Positions 24,901-39,900 of a DNA stretch of 64,000 nucleotides are shown here, piece after piece (the first letter of the stretch is position 1; each line of letters begins with the position of its first letter). This DNA is from Sipunculus nudus (lineage: Eukaryota; Annelida; Sipuncula; Golfingiida; Sipunculidae). The stretch covers positions 3,052,339 to 3,116,338 of the forward strand of contig CM049316.1 of NCBI GenBank assembly GCA_026874595.1, read 5' to 3'. The position numbers and the translations under genes were made by a program. The notes under the pieces are model-generated. The model worked only from the letters and a program-made list of their open reading frames with translations, did no database searches and was not told the origin of the DNA.

Positions 24901-27900
24901 AACAGGGTACAAATCGCAACAACTGGACCTAGAATCTTCATTCTTGTCATGCAAGGAGGCCCATGAAAGGTGCCTGTGGAAACTTGAAATTAGGTCTCTG
25001 TTACCCATATCCTTCAAGCTATAGGACTCCGAAGTATCCTTCAGAATAATGGACAATTTGATACAAAAACTGAAGTATCTGAACAACTAATGCAGAGATC
25101 ACCATGATTTTTTGCATGGATATTGACCATTAAGTGTTTTTATTAGTTTCTGCAGACTGGTGGAGCCACCTGTATTTTTGTATCCGCCAAAACGAAGTTT
25201 TGCGGATACTATGTTTTTGACCGAGTTCCTCCGCCGCGGCGGCGTTTGTTTCCAGAGAGCTCCTCGGAGACTAATGGACCGATTTTTCCCAAACTTACAC
25301 CTATTATCGGGTCACATGTGAACTGGTGCCTAACCAATTTGCATTGACCTCTGACCTTTCCTCTCTATCCAGTGTCCATTTGTGGGTCTGTTTCCACTCA
25401 TAAACCCTCATATCTCGGGAACCGTTTGACCGATCAGGAAATAAAATTGATACAAATGTAGCCCTTGGATTGCTTTATAACATACACAAAAAATGGTGGC
25501 GCCACCTGTAACCATGTTTGCACAGTGTCCATCTGTTCATCTGCCTTGGGTTAAAATCACTCATATCTCTGCAGTGAATTGATTAATTCACCTGAAATTC
25601 GTCATGTGTATACATCCAGGATAGCGTTCTTGATTTTATGACAGGTGGCGCCACCTACGTTCACGTTCACGCTGATGACATCCAAGCTTATATCTAGGGA
25701 ACCGTTTTTACTGATCAGGAAATAAAATTTATACAAATGTAGCCCTTTGATAGCTCTGTAACATACACAAAAAATGGTGGCGCCACCTGTAACAATGTTT
25801 GCACAGCGTCTGTCTGTTAGTCTGCCGTGGCCTTAAATTACTCATTTCTCTGTAGTGGTTCGACATAACTGCCTAAAATTTTGCAGGTTTATACATCGTG
25901 GACAGCTTTCTTGATTTTATGACAGGTGGCGCCTCCTACATTCTAGTTAACGCTGGACACATCCAAGCTCATATCTCAGGAACCATTTGACCGATTGGGC
26001 CAAAATTGTGCATGTGTTTAGATCTCACATAGGTCTTTATCATACACAAAACTGGAGGGGTTACCTGCAAAGATTTTTGCACAGTGTTTGTCTGCCATGG
26101 GCAAAAATCGCTCATATACATGTAGTGGTTTGACTTTTCTGCCTAAAATTTTGCAGGTGAATACAACTTGGACAGCTTTCTGGATTTGTGGTAGGTGGCA
26201 CAACCTACATACACATTTAGGCTGCAGACATCCATGCTAATATGCAACATACCGCACTCTATTTCCCCATGCCACTCAATCCATGCCTCACTATCCGATT
26301 TTGGCAGATACATGTAGTCACTTGTCGGTTACCCGCATTCTAGTTTTAAAAGTTTACACATTTTTCTCTATTTTTTGTGATATATAAATACAGACTAAAT
26401 CTTGGCCTGTTGGTTAATCTGTTTGATGCTTCAGTTGAATGGGTATATACTACCATTCTGATGATAAAATTTCCTTTTGCGAATCTCTTCCCAGTCAGCT
26501 GAGCGTCATGACCCATGGGTCACTTGTTTTTCTATTATTACAATACACATGATGTATGAACCTGTGCTTGGTTTGAAATATATTATCACCAGTATTTGTT
26601 TTACTTACAATCAGAATATTTTACTTTAAGTTTGTACAATGTGTACTTTAAAAGTGTTATTATACCATGGGGGTAGTTGTCCGGGGGGTAGTTGTCTGGG
26701 GGGTAGTTGTCTGGGGGGGGGGGGGTAGTTGTCCTAGAGCCGTCTTTATATCACCATGGCTGCTGTTCTCTGTATCTGGGATTTCTGTTAACTTATGTAT
26801 TTGTTTGAGAAACTGCCTGGTGATACAGCTAGTCCTGTAAACATCAAGCAAATATGTAACTTTAAGAATCCAAATAATAGTTCAGCATATATGGTACAAT
26901 ATGTACAGGGTTCCAACATTCCTTAAATGCTATAGAAATCTGAGAATTTATAACTGTAGAAAAAATACACCAAAACATCCTCATTGCTTTAGTTAAGTCC
27001 TCAAAAGTCCATTTTGTGGGTGTGAAAGTTTTGTGACTCAGTTTTCTGACTGTTTCTAAATAAAAAATAATTAACTGTAAAAATGTTTGTATATTACTGG
27101 TTGGCCTGCTTTACCTTTGAAATGTGATGGCTGTATTGTCCCATAAAAGTCCTAAAAAGTTTCTAAAATTTGTTTTTAGGTTTCCAGTTGGATCCAGGTA
27201 CCATTATCTGGTAGTTTGATAAATCCTAACCAGTCTTGGTAGTTAAACAGTTAACATATCTGACATCTTAGCCAGCCAGGGTTGCTCAGGAAGGCATGGG
27301 TTTGGTATCAGCCCTCGCTCAACATTCATAAAGTCTTAATATAAAAAGCTAAAGGAAATAGAATCAGGTATGCATGCCTACTGATATAATTTTGGATATG
27401 GTTAACCCACTAAAAGCGGATTGCAAGTGGCAAACTGTGGGATCATCATAGTTAGTGTCTGCTTAAAATAAATGTACTGGTGGTTTGTCAGTTTGCTCAG
27501 ACAAGGGTCAGTCGGCCCAGGGAGACAACAGGGACACATAAGAACAGGAAAGAGCTCTGATAGAAAAGTGACAAAATGCTGTTCTTCACAAGAAAAACTT
27601 AGTCTCTGATTAATTAAGGTGAATTTAAAAAAAGGAGACTAGAACCTCTCACAGAAATCTTCAAAAAATACATACACCATGTAGACAAAATGTATTACCT
27701 GCAGCCAAGATGTACTGCCTCGACCAAAGACAGGGTCGTTGAGATTAATTTTGTCACAGCTGAAGTTTATTGTGGTTACAAAGTAGCTCATGAATAAGAA
27801 AGAACTGCTGTCTGAGCCACTACAAGATATATCCTATCAGCCGCAGTCTGCAGGAAATTACTTGTCTAAAATTTGAGTTCTGAGGCTTTAGGGCTGCTTT

Positions 27901-30900
27901 AATGAAAAAAAAAAACAACAGGAAAACCCAAGAAGACTGAATTTCCTCAGCAACTGCTGTAATAAGTCTGAAAAAGTGGAACATTCCTCACTCACCATGG
28001 GCTCTGTTACTGTAAAGTCTCAAGTACAAGCCAGAAAATTTGTTCTCAAATAGCATGGTCTAAAATCCAGTCCTGCTTATGCACAGGCCTAAGAATTTTG
28101 CCATGATCTGCCGGTAAACGCCAACGAACCAGTCTAACAAACTGCCTTGTCACAGAGGTGACTGATGTGTTGTTAACATTATCACACATTAAATAAATAA
28201 AAAAAAAATGAATTTATATGCCAGTCTTATTGTAGTTTATGAAATTGTACATTTTGTTTTGTGACAAGCTCATATTTAAAATGGAACATGTAAGACTTTG
28301 AGAACCCCTGTGATATTCCAATGTGCTTATCCCTAACATGCACTTGGAATTTGCCCTACAAATTTTATAAAAGCTGACCTAACTATCTCACTAGTGAAGC
28401 TTGCTTTTCTAGCAAAATGGTTGTAACGCCAAATACCTGCACCACCAACTTGGGTTTGAATCTAGGATCGGCCCATTATTTCCCCTGAGCAAAATGTTTA
28501 TGTAACAGTATATATGAACAGTGTGATTTTCAATGACTCCCTCAAGAATAAGTGCTATTATCAATGTCTCTTGCAAGAATCTATGCCGGCATTCCTGCCT
28601 GCTTTGGCAAGAACAAATATAAAAAAATGAATGCAGTCTTCATTAACTGGAAAAGCCACAGAAGTTTTCTGGTCAGCTTTGAAAACATTGCAACTTAGAT
28701 TGTGAGAATCTATAAAGATTATTATAAGGCTGAGTAAATGCAGAAACAAGTCTACAGTCTCTTTTCATCAAGTCTGTTTATGCCCAGGGCTACTGTTTAG
28801 ATAAACTTTACTGACTCTTAGTATAATGATTGTCATTGTAGTTATATTGATATATTGATGTGATTAATTTATTGCTGATAATTTATATTAAAATTTCTCC
28901 TGATTTTATCAGTGATTGATTGCTAATCATTTGTATTTGCATTATAAATAAAAATGATAATTTATTAATTCATATAGCAAAGCCATAAATATTTTAATGC
29001 ACTTTACAACATGCTAAAAAGCCTATACAGTTTAAGATATAGCTCTGATATTCAGGTTGTACAAGATTATTGGACACTAAGTGTGTTACAGTGTCGACAA
29101 GGATGTGTTATAAAAGACAGCTCAAGTTAAATAGATGTTCCAGACTATACCATACTTTACACTTTGCCTTTAAAATGCCACTGAGGAGCCTCTAGCTGCG
29201 AGTCCTGGCTCTGACTGGTCTGGTAAACAGCAGTTAATGCAGCCAGCCTTTTAGTAAAGCCAGATGTTAATCTTGTGTGCTGGTTGTTTCAGTTGAAACA
29301 CGGCTGGACGAGGAGGATTCTCCGATGTTGGCACGCAAAGTCATCAAACCGGATATATCATTACTCTTGGACAACAGTGAGGTAGGTGTATTTTACAGCA
29401 TTGATATCTCATTACTATTGGACAACAGTGAGGTAGATGTATTTTACATCATTGATATCTGGTTACTATTGGACAACAGTGAGGTAGATGTATTTTACAT
29501 AATTGATATATCATTACTCTTGGACAACAGTGAGGTAGATGTATTTTACATCATTGACATCTCATTACTTTTGGACAACAGTGAAGTAGATGTGTTTTAC
29601 ATCATTGATATCTCATTACTCCTGGACACAGTGAGGTAGATGTATTTTACATCATTGATATCTTATTACTATTGGACAACAGTGAGGTAGATGTATTTTA
29701 CATCATTGATATCTGGTTACTATTGGACAACAGTGATGTAGATGTATTTTACATCATTGATATCTGGTTACTCTTGGACAGCAGTGAGGTAGATGTATTT
29801 TACATCATCGATATCTCATTACTCTTGGACAACAGTGAGGTAGATGTATTTTACATCATTGATATATCATTACTCTTGGACAACAGTGAGGTAGGTGTAT
29901 TTTACATCATTGATATCTCATTACTATTGGACAACAGTGAGGTAGATGTATTTTACATCATTGATATCTCATTACTATTGAACAACAGTGAGGTAGATGT
30001 ATTTTACATCATTGATATCTCATTACTATTGGACAACAGTGAGGTAGGTGTATTTTACATCATTGATATCTCATTACTATTGGACAACAGTGAGGTAGAT
30101 GTATTTTACATCATTGATATCTCATTACTATTGGACAACAGTGAGGTAGATGTATTTTACATCATTGACATCTCATTACTCTTGGACAACAGTGAGGTAG
30201 ATGCATTTTACATCATTGATATATCATTACTCTTGGACAACAGTGAGGTAGGTGTATTTTACATCATTGATATCTTATTACTATTGGACAACAGTGAGGT
30301 AGATGTATTTTACATCATTGATATATCATTACTCTTGGACAACAGTGAGGCAGGTGTATTTTACATCATTGATATCTCATTACACCTGGACAAAAGTGAG
30401 GTAGGTGTATTTTACATCATTGATATCTCATTACTATTGGACAACAGTGAGGTAGATGTATTTTACATCATTGATATATCATTACTCTTGGACAACAGTG
30501 AGGCAGGTGTATTTTACATCATTGATATCTCATTACTATTGGACAACAGTGAGGTAGATGTATTTTACATCATTGACATCTCATTACTCCTGGACAACAG
30601 TGAGGTAGATGTATTTTACATCATTGATATATCATTACTCTTGGACAACAGTGAGGTAGGTGTATTTTACATCATTGATATCTCATTACTATTGGACAAC
30701 AGTGAGGTAGATGTATTTTACATCATTGATATCTCATTACTATTGGACAACAGTGAGGTAGATGTATTTTACATCATTGACATCTCATTACTCTTGGACA
30801 ACAGTGAGGTAGATGTATTTTACATCATTGATATCTGGTTACTATTGGACAACAGTGAGGTAGATGTATTTTACATCATTGATATCTCATTACTCCTGGA

Positions 30901-33900
30901 CAACAGTGAGGTAGATGTATTTCAATCATTGATATATCATTACTATTGGACAACAGTGAGGTAGATGTATCTTACATCATTGATATATCATTACTCTTGG
31001 ACAACAGTGAGGTAGATGTATTTTACATCATTGATATATCATAACTCTTAGACAACAGTGAGGTAGATGTATTTTACATCATTGATATATCGTTTCTATT
31101 GGACAACAGTGAGGTAGATGTATTTTACATCATTGATATCTCATTACTCCTGGACAACAGTGAGGTAGATGTATTTTACATCATTGATATATCATTACTA
31201 TTGGACAACAGTGAGGTAGATGTATCTTACATCATTGATATATCATTACTCTTGGACAACAGTGAGGTAGATGTATTTTACATCATTGATATATCATAAC
31301 TCTTAGACAACAGTGAGGTAGATGTATTTTACATCATTGATATATCATTTCTATTGGACAACATTGAGGTAGATGTATTTTACATCATTAATATATCATT
31401 ACTCCTGGACAACAGTGAGGTAGGTGTATTTTACATCATTGATATCTCATTACTCTTAGACAACAGTGAGGTAGATGTATTTTACATCATTGATATATCA
31501 TTACTCTTAGACAACAGTGAGGTAGATGTATTTTACATCATTGATATATCATTACTATTGGACAACAGTGAGGTAGATGTATTTTACATCATTGATATCT
31601 CATTACTCCTGGACAACAGTGAGGTAGATGTATTTTACATTATTGATATATCATTACTATTGGACAACAGTGAGGTAGATGTATTTTACATCATTGATAT
31701 ATCATTACTCTTAGACAACAGTGAGGTAGATGTATTTTACATCATTGATATATCATTACTCTTAGACAACAGTGAGGTAGATGTATTTTACATCATTGAT
31801 ATCTCATTACTCTTAGACAACAGTGAGGTAGATGTATTTTACATCATTGATATATCATTACTCTTAGACAACAGTGAGGTAGATGTATTTTACATCATTG
31901 ACATCTCATTACTCCTGGACAACAGTGAGGTAGATGTATTTTACATCATTGATATATCATTACTCTTGGACAACAGTGAGGTAGGTGTATTTTACATCAT
32001 TGATATCTCATTACTATTGGACAACAGTGAGGTAGATGTATTTTACATCATTGATATCTCATTACTATTGGACAACAGTGAGGTAGATGTATTTTATATC
32101 ATTGACATCTCATTACTCTTGGACAACAGTGAGGTAGATGTATTTTACATCATTGATATCTGGTTACTATTGGACAACAGTGAGGTAGATGTATTTTACA
32201 TCATTGATATCTCATTACTCCTGGACAACAGTGAGGTAGATGTATTTTACATCATTGATATATCATTACTATTGGACAACAGTGAGGTAGATGTATCTTA
32301 CATCATTGATATATCATTACTCTTGGACAACAGTGAGGTAGATGTATTTTACATCATTGATATCTTATTACTATTGGACAACAGTGAGGTAGATGTATTT
32401 TACATCATTGATATCTGGTTACTATTGGACAACAGTGATGTAGATGTATTTTACATCATTGATATCTGGTTACTCTTGGACAGCAGTGAGGTAGATGTAT
32501 TTTACATCATTGATATCTCATTACTCTTGGACAACAGTGAGGTAGATGTATTTTACATCGTTGATATATCATTACTCTTGGACAACAGTGAGGTAGGTGT
32601 ATTTTACATCATTGATATCTCATTACTATTGGACAACAGTGAGGTAGATGTATTTTACATCATTGATATCTCATTACTATTGGACAACAGTGAGGTAGAT
32701 GTATTTTACATCATTGATATCTCATTACTATTGGACAACAGTGAGGTAGATGTATTTTACATCATTGACATCTCATTACTCTTGGACAACAGTGAGGTAG
32801 ATGCATTTTACATCATTGATATATCATTACTCTTGGACAACAGTGAGGTAGGTGTATTTTACATCATTGATATCTTATTACTATTGGACAACAGTGAGGT
32901 AGATGTATTTTACATCATTGATATATCATTACTCTTGGACAACAGTGAGGCAGGTGTATTTTACATCATTGATATCTCATTACACCTGGACAAAAGTGAG
33001 GCAGGTGTATTTTACATCATTGATATCTCATTACTATTGGACAACAGTGAGGTAGATGTATTTTACATCATTGATATATCATTACTCTTGGACAACAGTG
33101 AGGCAGGTGTATTTTACATCATTGATATCTCATTACTATTGGACAACAGTGAGGTAGATGTATTTTACATCATTGACATCTCATTACTCCTGGACAACAG
33201 TGAGGTAGATGTATTTTACATCATTGATATATCATTACTCTTGGACAACAGTGAGGTAGGTGTATTTTACATCATTGATATCTCATTACTATTGGACAAC
33301 AGTGAGGTAGATGTATTTTACATCATTGACATCTCATTACTCTTGGACAACAGTGAGGTAGATGTATTTTACATCATTGACATCTCGTTACTATTGGACA
33401 ACAGTGAGGTAGATGTATTTTACATCATTGATATCTCATTACTCCTGGACAACAGTGAGGTAGATGTATTTTACATCATTGATATATCATTACTATTGGA
33501 CAACAGTGAGGTAGATGTATCTTACATCATTGATATATCATTACTCTTGGACAACAGTGAGGTAGATGTATTTTACATCATTGATATATCATTACTCTTA
33601 GACAACAGTGAGGTAGATGTATTTTACATCATTGATATATCATAACTCTTAGACAACAGTGAGGTAGATGTATTTTACATCATTGATGTATCATTTCTAT
33701 TGGACAACATTGAGGTAGATGTATTTTACATCATTGATATATCATTACTCCTGGACAACAGTGAGGTAGGTGTATTTTACATCATTGATATCTCATTACT
33801 CTTAGACAACAGTGAGGTAGATGTATTTTACATCATTGATATATCATTACTCTTAGACAACAGTGAGGTAGATGTATTTTACATCATTGATATATCATTA

Positions 33901-36900
33901 CTATTGGACAACAGTGAGGTAGATGTATTTTACATCATTGATATCTCATTACTCCTGGACAACAGTGAGGTAGATGTATTTTACATTATTGATATATCAT
34001 TACTATTGGACAACAGTGAGGTAGATGTATTTTACATCATTGATATATCATTACTCTTAGACAACAGTGAGGTAGATGTATTTTACATCATTGATATATC
34101 ATTACTCTTAGACAACAGTGAGGTAGATGTATTTTACATCATTGATATCTCATTACTCTTAGACAACAGTGAGGTAGATGTATTTTACATCATTGATATA
34201 TCATTACTCTTAGACAACAGTGAGGTAGATGTATTTTACATCATTGACATCTCATTACTCCTGGACAACAGTGAGGTAGATGTATTTTACATCATTGATA
34301 TATCATTACTCTTGGACAAAAGTGAGGTAGGTGTATTTTACATCATTGATATCTCATTACTATTGGACAACAGTGAGGTAGATGTATTTTACATCATTGA
34401 TATCTCATTACTATTGGACAACAGTGAGGTAGATGTATTTTATATCATTGACATCTCATTACTCTTGGACAACAGTGAGGTAGATGTATTTTACATCATT
34501 GATATCTGGTTACTATTGGACAACAGTGAGGTAGATGTATTTTACATCAATGATATATCATTACTCTTGGACAACAGTGAGGTAGATGTATTTTACATCA
34601 TTGATATCTCAATACTATTTGACAACAGTGAGGTAGATGTATTTTACATTATTGATATATCATTACTATTGGACAACAGTGAGGTAGATGTATTTTACAT
34701 CATTGATATATCATTACTCTTAGACAACAGTGAGGTAGATGTATTTTACATCATTGATATATCATTACTCTTAGACAACAGTGAGGTAGATGTATTTTAC
34801 ATCATTGATATCTCATTACTCTTAGACAACAGTGAGGTAGATGTATTTTACATCATTGATATATCATTACTCTTAGACAACAGTGAGGTAGATGTATTTT
34901 ACATCATTGACATCTCATTACTCCTGGACAACAGTGAGGTAGATGTATTTTACATCATTGATATATCATTACTCTTGGACAACAGTGAGGTAGGTGTATT
35001 TTACATCATTGATATCTCATTACTATTGGACAACAGTGAGGTAGATGTATTTTACATCATTGATATCTCATTACTATTGGACAACAGTGAGGTAGATGTA
35101 TTTTATATCATTGACATCTCATTACTCTTGGACAACAGTGAGGTAGATGTATTTTACATCATTGATATCTGGTTACTATTGGACAACAGTGAGGTAGATG
35201 TATTTTACATCATTGATATCTCATTACTCCTGGACAACAGTGAGGTAGATGTATTTTACATCATTGATATATCATTACTCTTAGACAACAGTGAGGTAGA
35301 TGTATCTTACATCATTGATATATCATTACTCTTGGACAACAGTGAGGTAGATGTATTTTACATCATTGATATCTTATTACTATTGGACAACAGTGAGGTA
35401 GATGTATTTTACATCATTGATATCTGGTTACTATTGGACAACAGTGATGTAGATGTATTTTACATCATTGATATCTGGTTACTCTTGGACAGCAGTGAGG
35501 TAGATGTATTTTACATCATCCATATCTCATTACTCTTGGACAACAGTGAGGTAGATGTATTTTACATCATTGATATATCATTACTCTTGGACAACAGTGA
35601 GGTAGGTGTATTTTACATCATTGATATCTCATTACTATTGGACAACAGTGAGGTAGATGTATTTTACATCATTGATATCTCATTACTATTGGACAACAGT
35701 GAGGTAGATGTATTTTACATCATTGATATCTCATTACTATTGGACAACAGTGAGGTAGATGTATTTTACATCATTGACATCTCATTACTCTTGGACAACA
35801 GTGAGGTAGATGCATTTTACATCATTGATATATCATTACTCTTGGACAACAGTGAGGTAGGTGTATTTTACATCATTGATATCTTATTACTATTGGACAA
35901 CAGTGAGGTAGATGTATTTTACATCATTGATATATCATTACTCTTGGACAACAGTGAGGCAGGTGTATTTTACATCATTGAAATCTCATTACACCTGGAC
36001 AAAAGTGAGGTAGGTGTATTTTACATCATTGATATCTCATTACTATTGGACAACAGTGAGGTAGATGTATTTTACATCATTGATATATCATTACTCTTGG
36101 ACAACAGTGAGGCAGGTGTATTTTACATCATTGATATCTCATTACTATTGGACAACAGTGAGGTAGATGTATTTTACATCATTGACATCTCATTACTCCT
36201 GGACAACAGTGAGGTAGATGTATTTTACATCATTGATATATCATTACTCTTGGACAACAGTGAGGTAGGTGTATTTTACATCATTGATATCTCATTACTA
36301 TTGGACAACAGTGAGGTAGATGTATTTTACATCATTGATATCTCATTACTATTGGACAACAGTGAGGTAGATGTATTTTACATCATTGACATCTCATTAC
36401 TCTTGGACAACAGTGAGGTAGATGTATTTTACATCATTGATATCTGGTTACTATTGGACAACAGTGAGGTAGATGTATTTTACATCATTGATATCTCATT
36501 ACTCCTGGACAACAGTGAGGTAGATGTATTTTACATCATTGATATATCATTACTATTGGACAACAGTGAGGTAGATGTATCTTACATCATTGATATATCA
36601 TTACTCTTGGACAACAGTGAGGTAGATGTATTTTACATCATTGATATATCATTACTCTTAGACAACAGTGAGGTAGATGTATTTTACATCATTGATATAT
36701 CATAACTCTTAGACAACAGTGAGGTAGATGTATTTTACATCATTGATATATCATTTCTATTGGACAACATTGAGGTAGATGTATTTTACATCATTGATAT
36801 ATCATTACTCCTGGACAACAGTGAGGTAGGTGTATTTTACATCATTGATATCTCATTACTCTTAGACAACAGTGAGGTAGATGTATTTTACATCATTGAT

Positions 36901-39900
36901 ATATCATTACTCTTAGACAACAGTGAGGTAGATGTATTTTACATCATTGATATATCATTACTATTGGACAACAGTGAGGTAGATGTATTTTACATCATTG
37001 ATATCTCATTACTCCTGGACAACAGTGAGGTAGATGTATTTTACATTATTGATATATCATTACTATTGGACAACAGTGAGGTAGATGTATTTTACATCAT
37101 TGATATATCATTACTCTTAGACAACAGTGAGGTAGATGTATTTTACATCATTGATATATCATTACTCTTAGACAACAGTGAGGTAGATGTATTTTACATA
37201 ATTGATATCTCATTACTCTTAGACAACAGTGAGGTAGATGTATTTTACATCATTGATATATCATTACTCTTAGACAACAGTGAGGTAGATGTATTTTACA
37301 TCATTGACATCTCATTACTCCTGGACAACAGTGAGGTAGATGTATTTTACATCATTGATATATCATTACTCTTGGACAACAGTGAGGTAGGTGTATTTTA
37401 CATCATTGATATCTCATTACTATTGGACAACAGTGAGGTAGATGTATTTTACATCATTGATATCTCATTACTATTGGACAACAGTGAGGTAGATGTATTT
37501 TATATCATTGACATCTCATTACTCTTGGACAACAGTGAGGTAGATGTATTTTACATCATTGATATCTGGTTACTATTGGACAACAGTGAGGTAGATGTAT
37601 TTTACATCATTGATATCTCATTACTCCTGGACAACAGTGAGGTAGATGTATTTTACATCATTGATATATCATTACTATTGGACAACAGTGAGGTAGATGT
37701 ATCTTACATCATTGATATCTCATTACTCCTGGACAACAGTGAGGTAGATGTATTTTACATCATTGATATATCATTACTCTTGGACAACAGTGAGGTAGAT
37801 GTATTTTACATCATTGATATATCATAACTCTTAGACAACAGTGAGGTAGATGTATTTTACATCATTGATATATCATTTCTATTGGACAACATTGAGGTAG
37901 ATGTATTTTACATCATTGATATATCATTACTCTTAGACAACAGTGAGGTAGATGTATTTTACATCATTGATATCTCATTACTCTTAGACAACATTGAGGT
38001 AGATGTATTTTACATCATTGATATATCATTACTCCTGGACAACAGTGAGGTAGGTGTATTTTACATCATTGATATCTCATTACTCTTAGACAACAGTGAG
38101 GTAGATGTATTTTACATCATTGATATATCATTACTCTTAGACAACAGTGAGGTAGATGTATTTTACATCATTGATATATCATTACTATTGGACAACAGTG
38201 AGGTAGATGTATTTTACATCATTGATATCTCATTACTCCTGGACAACAGTGAGGTAGATGTATTTTACATCATTGATATATCATTACTATTGGACAACAG
38301 TGAGGTAGATGTATTTTACATCATTGATATATCATTACTCTTGGACAACAGTGAGGTAGATGTATTTTACATCATTGATATATCATTACTCTTAGACAAC
38401 AGTGAGGTAGATGTATTTTACATCATTGATATCTCAATACTCTTAGACAACAGTGAGGTAGATGTATTTTACATCATTGATATATCATTACTCTTAGACA
38501 ACATTGAGGTAGATGTATTTTACATCATTGATATATCATTACTATTGGACAACAGTGAGGTAGATGTATTTTACATCATTGATATATCATTACTCCTGGA
38601 CAAAAGTGAGGTAGATGTATTTTACATCATTGATATATCATTACTCTTGGACAACAGTGAGGTAGATGTATTTTACATCATTGATATATCATTACTCTTG
38701 GACAACAGTGGGGTAGGTGTATTTTACATCATTGATATATCATTACTCTTGGACAACAGTGAGGTAGATGTATTTTACATCATTGATATCTCATTACTCC
38801 TGGACAACAGTGAGGTAGGTGTATTTTACATCATTGATATCTCATTACTATTGGACAACAGTGAGGTAGATGTATTTTACATCATTGATATATCATTACT
38901 CTTGGACAACAGTGAGGTAGATGTATTTTACATCATTGATATCTCATTACTATTGGACAACAGTGAGGTAGATGTATTTTACATCATTGATATCTCATTA
39001 CTTTTGGACAACAGTGAGGTAGATGTATTTTACATCATTGATATCTCATTACTCTTGGACAACAGTGAGGTAGATGTATTTTACATCATTGATATATCAT
39101 TACTCCTGGACAACAGTGAGGTAGATGTATTTCACATCATTGATATATCATTACTATTGGACAACAGTAAGGTAGATGTATTTTACATCATTGATATATC
39201 ATTACTATTGGACAACAGTGAGGTAGATGTATTTTACATCATTGATATCTCATTACTCCTGGACAACAGTATGTAGGTGTATTTTACATCATTGATATCT
39301 CATTACTATTGGAAAACAGTGAGGTAGATGTATTTTACATCATTGATATCTCATTATTATTGGACAACAGTGAGGTAGATGTATTTTACATCATTGATAT
39401 CTGGTTACTCTTGGACAACAGTGAGGTAGATGTATTTTACATCATCGATATCTTATTACTCTTGGACAACAGTGAGGTAGATGTATTTTACATCATTGAT
39501 ATATCATTACTATTGGACAACAGTGAGGTAGGTGTATTTTACATCATTGATATCTCATTACTATTGGACAACAGTGAGGTAGATGTATTTTACATCATTG
39601 ATATCTCATTACTAGTGGACAACAGTGAGGTAGATGTATTTTACATCATTGATATCTCATTACTATTGGACAACAGTGAGGTAGATGTATTTTACATCAT
39701 TGACATCTCATTACTCTTGGACAACAGTGAGGTAGATGTATTTTACATCATTGATATCTGGTTACTCTTGGACAACAGTGAGGTAGATGTATTTTACATC
39801 ATTGATATCTCATTACTATTGGACAACAGTGAGGTAGATGTATTTTACATCATTGATATCTCATTACTCTTGGACAACAGTGAGGTAGATGTATTTTACA

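Larger units (their letters stand above)
22532..26735. mobile_element. Element E5, MITE-like with minisatellite terminal inverted repeats
   Basis: The left end AGGACAACTAC is followed by about ten 14-16-bp units of GACAATTACCCCC type (22532-22685), then CCATGGTATAAATTACAC … AAAGTACACG. The right end is the inverse: AAAGTG … TTATACCATGG followed by GGGGGTAGTTGTC units, ending GTCCT at 26735. Homology of the two arms continues inward for about 80 bp. Without the inserted E1b it would be about 790 bp. No transposase. Confidence 0.65.
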
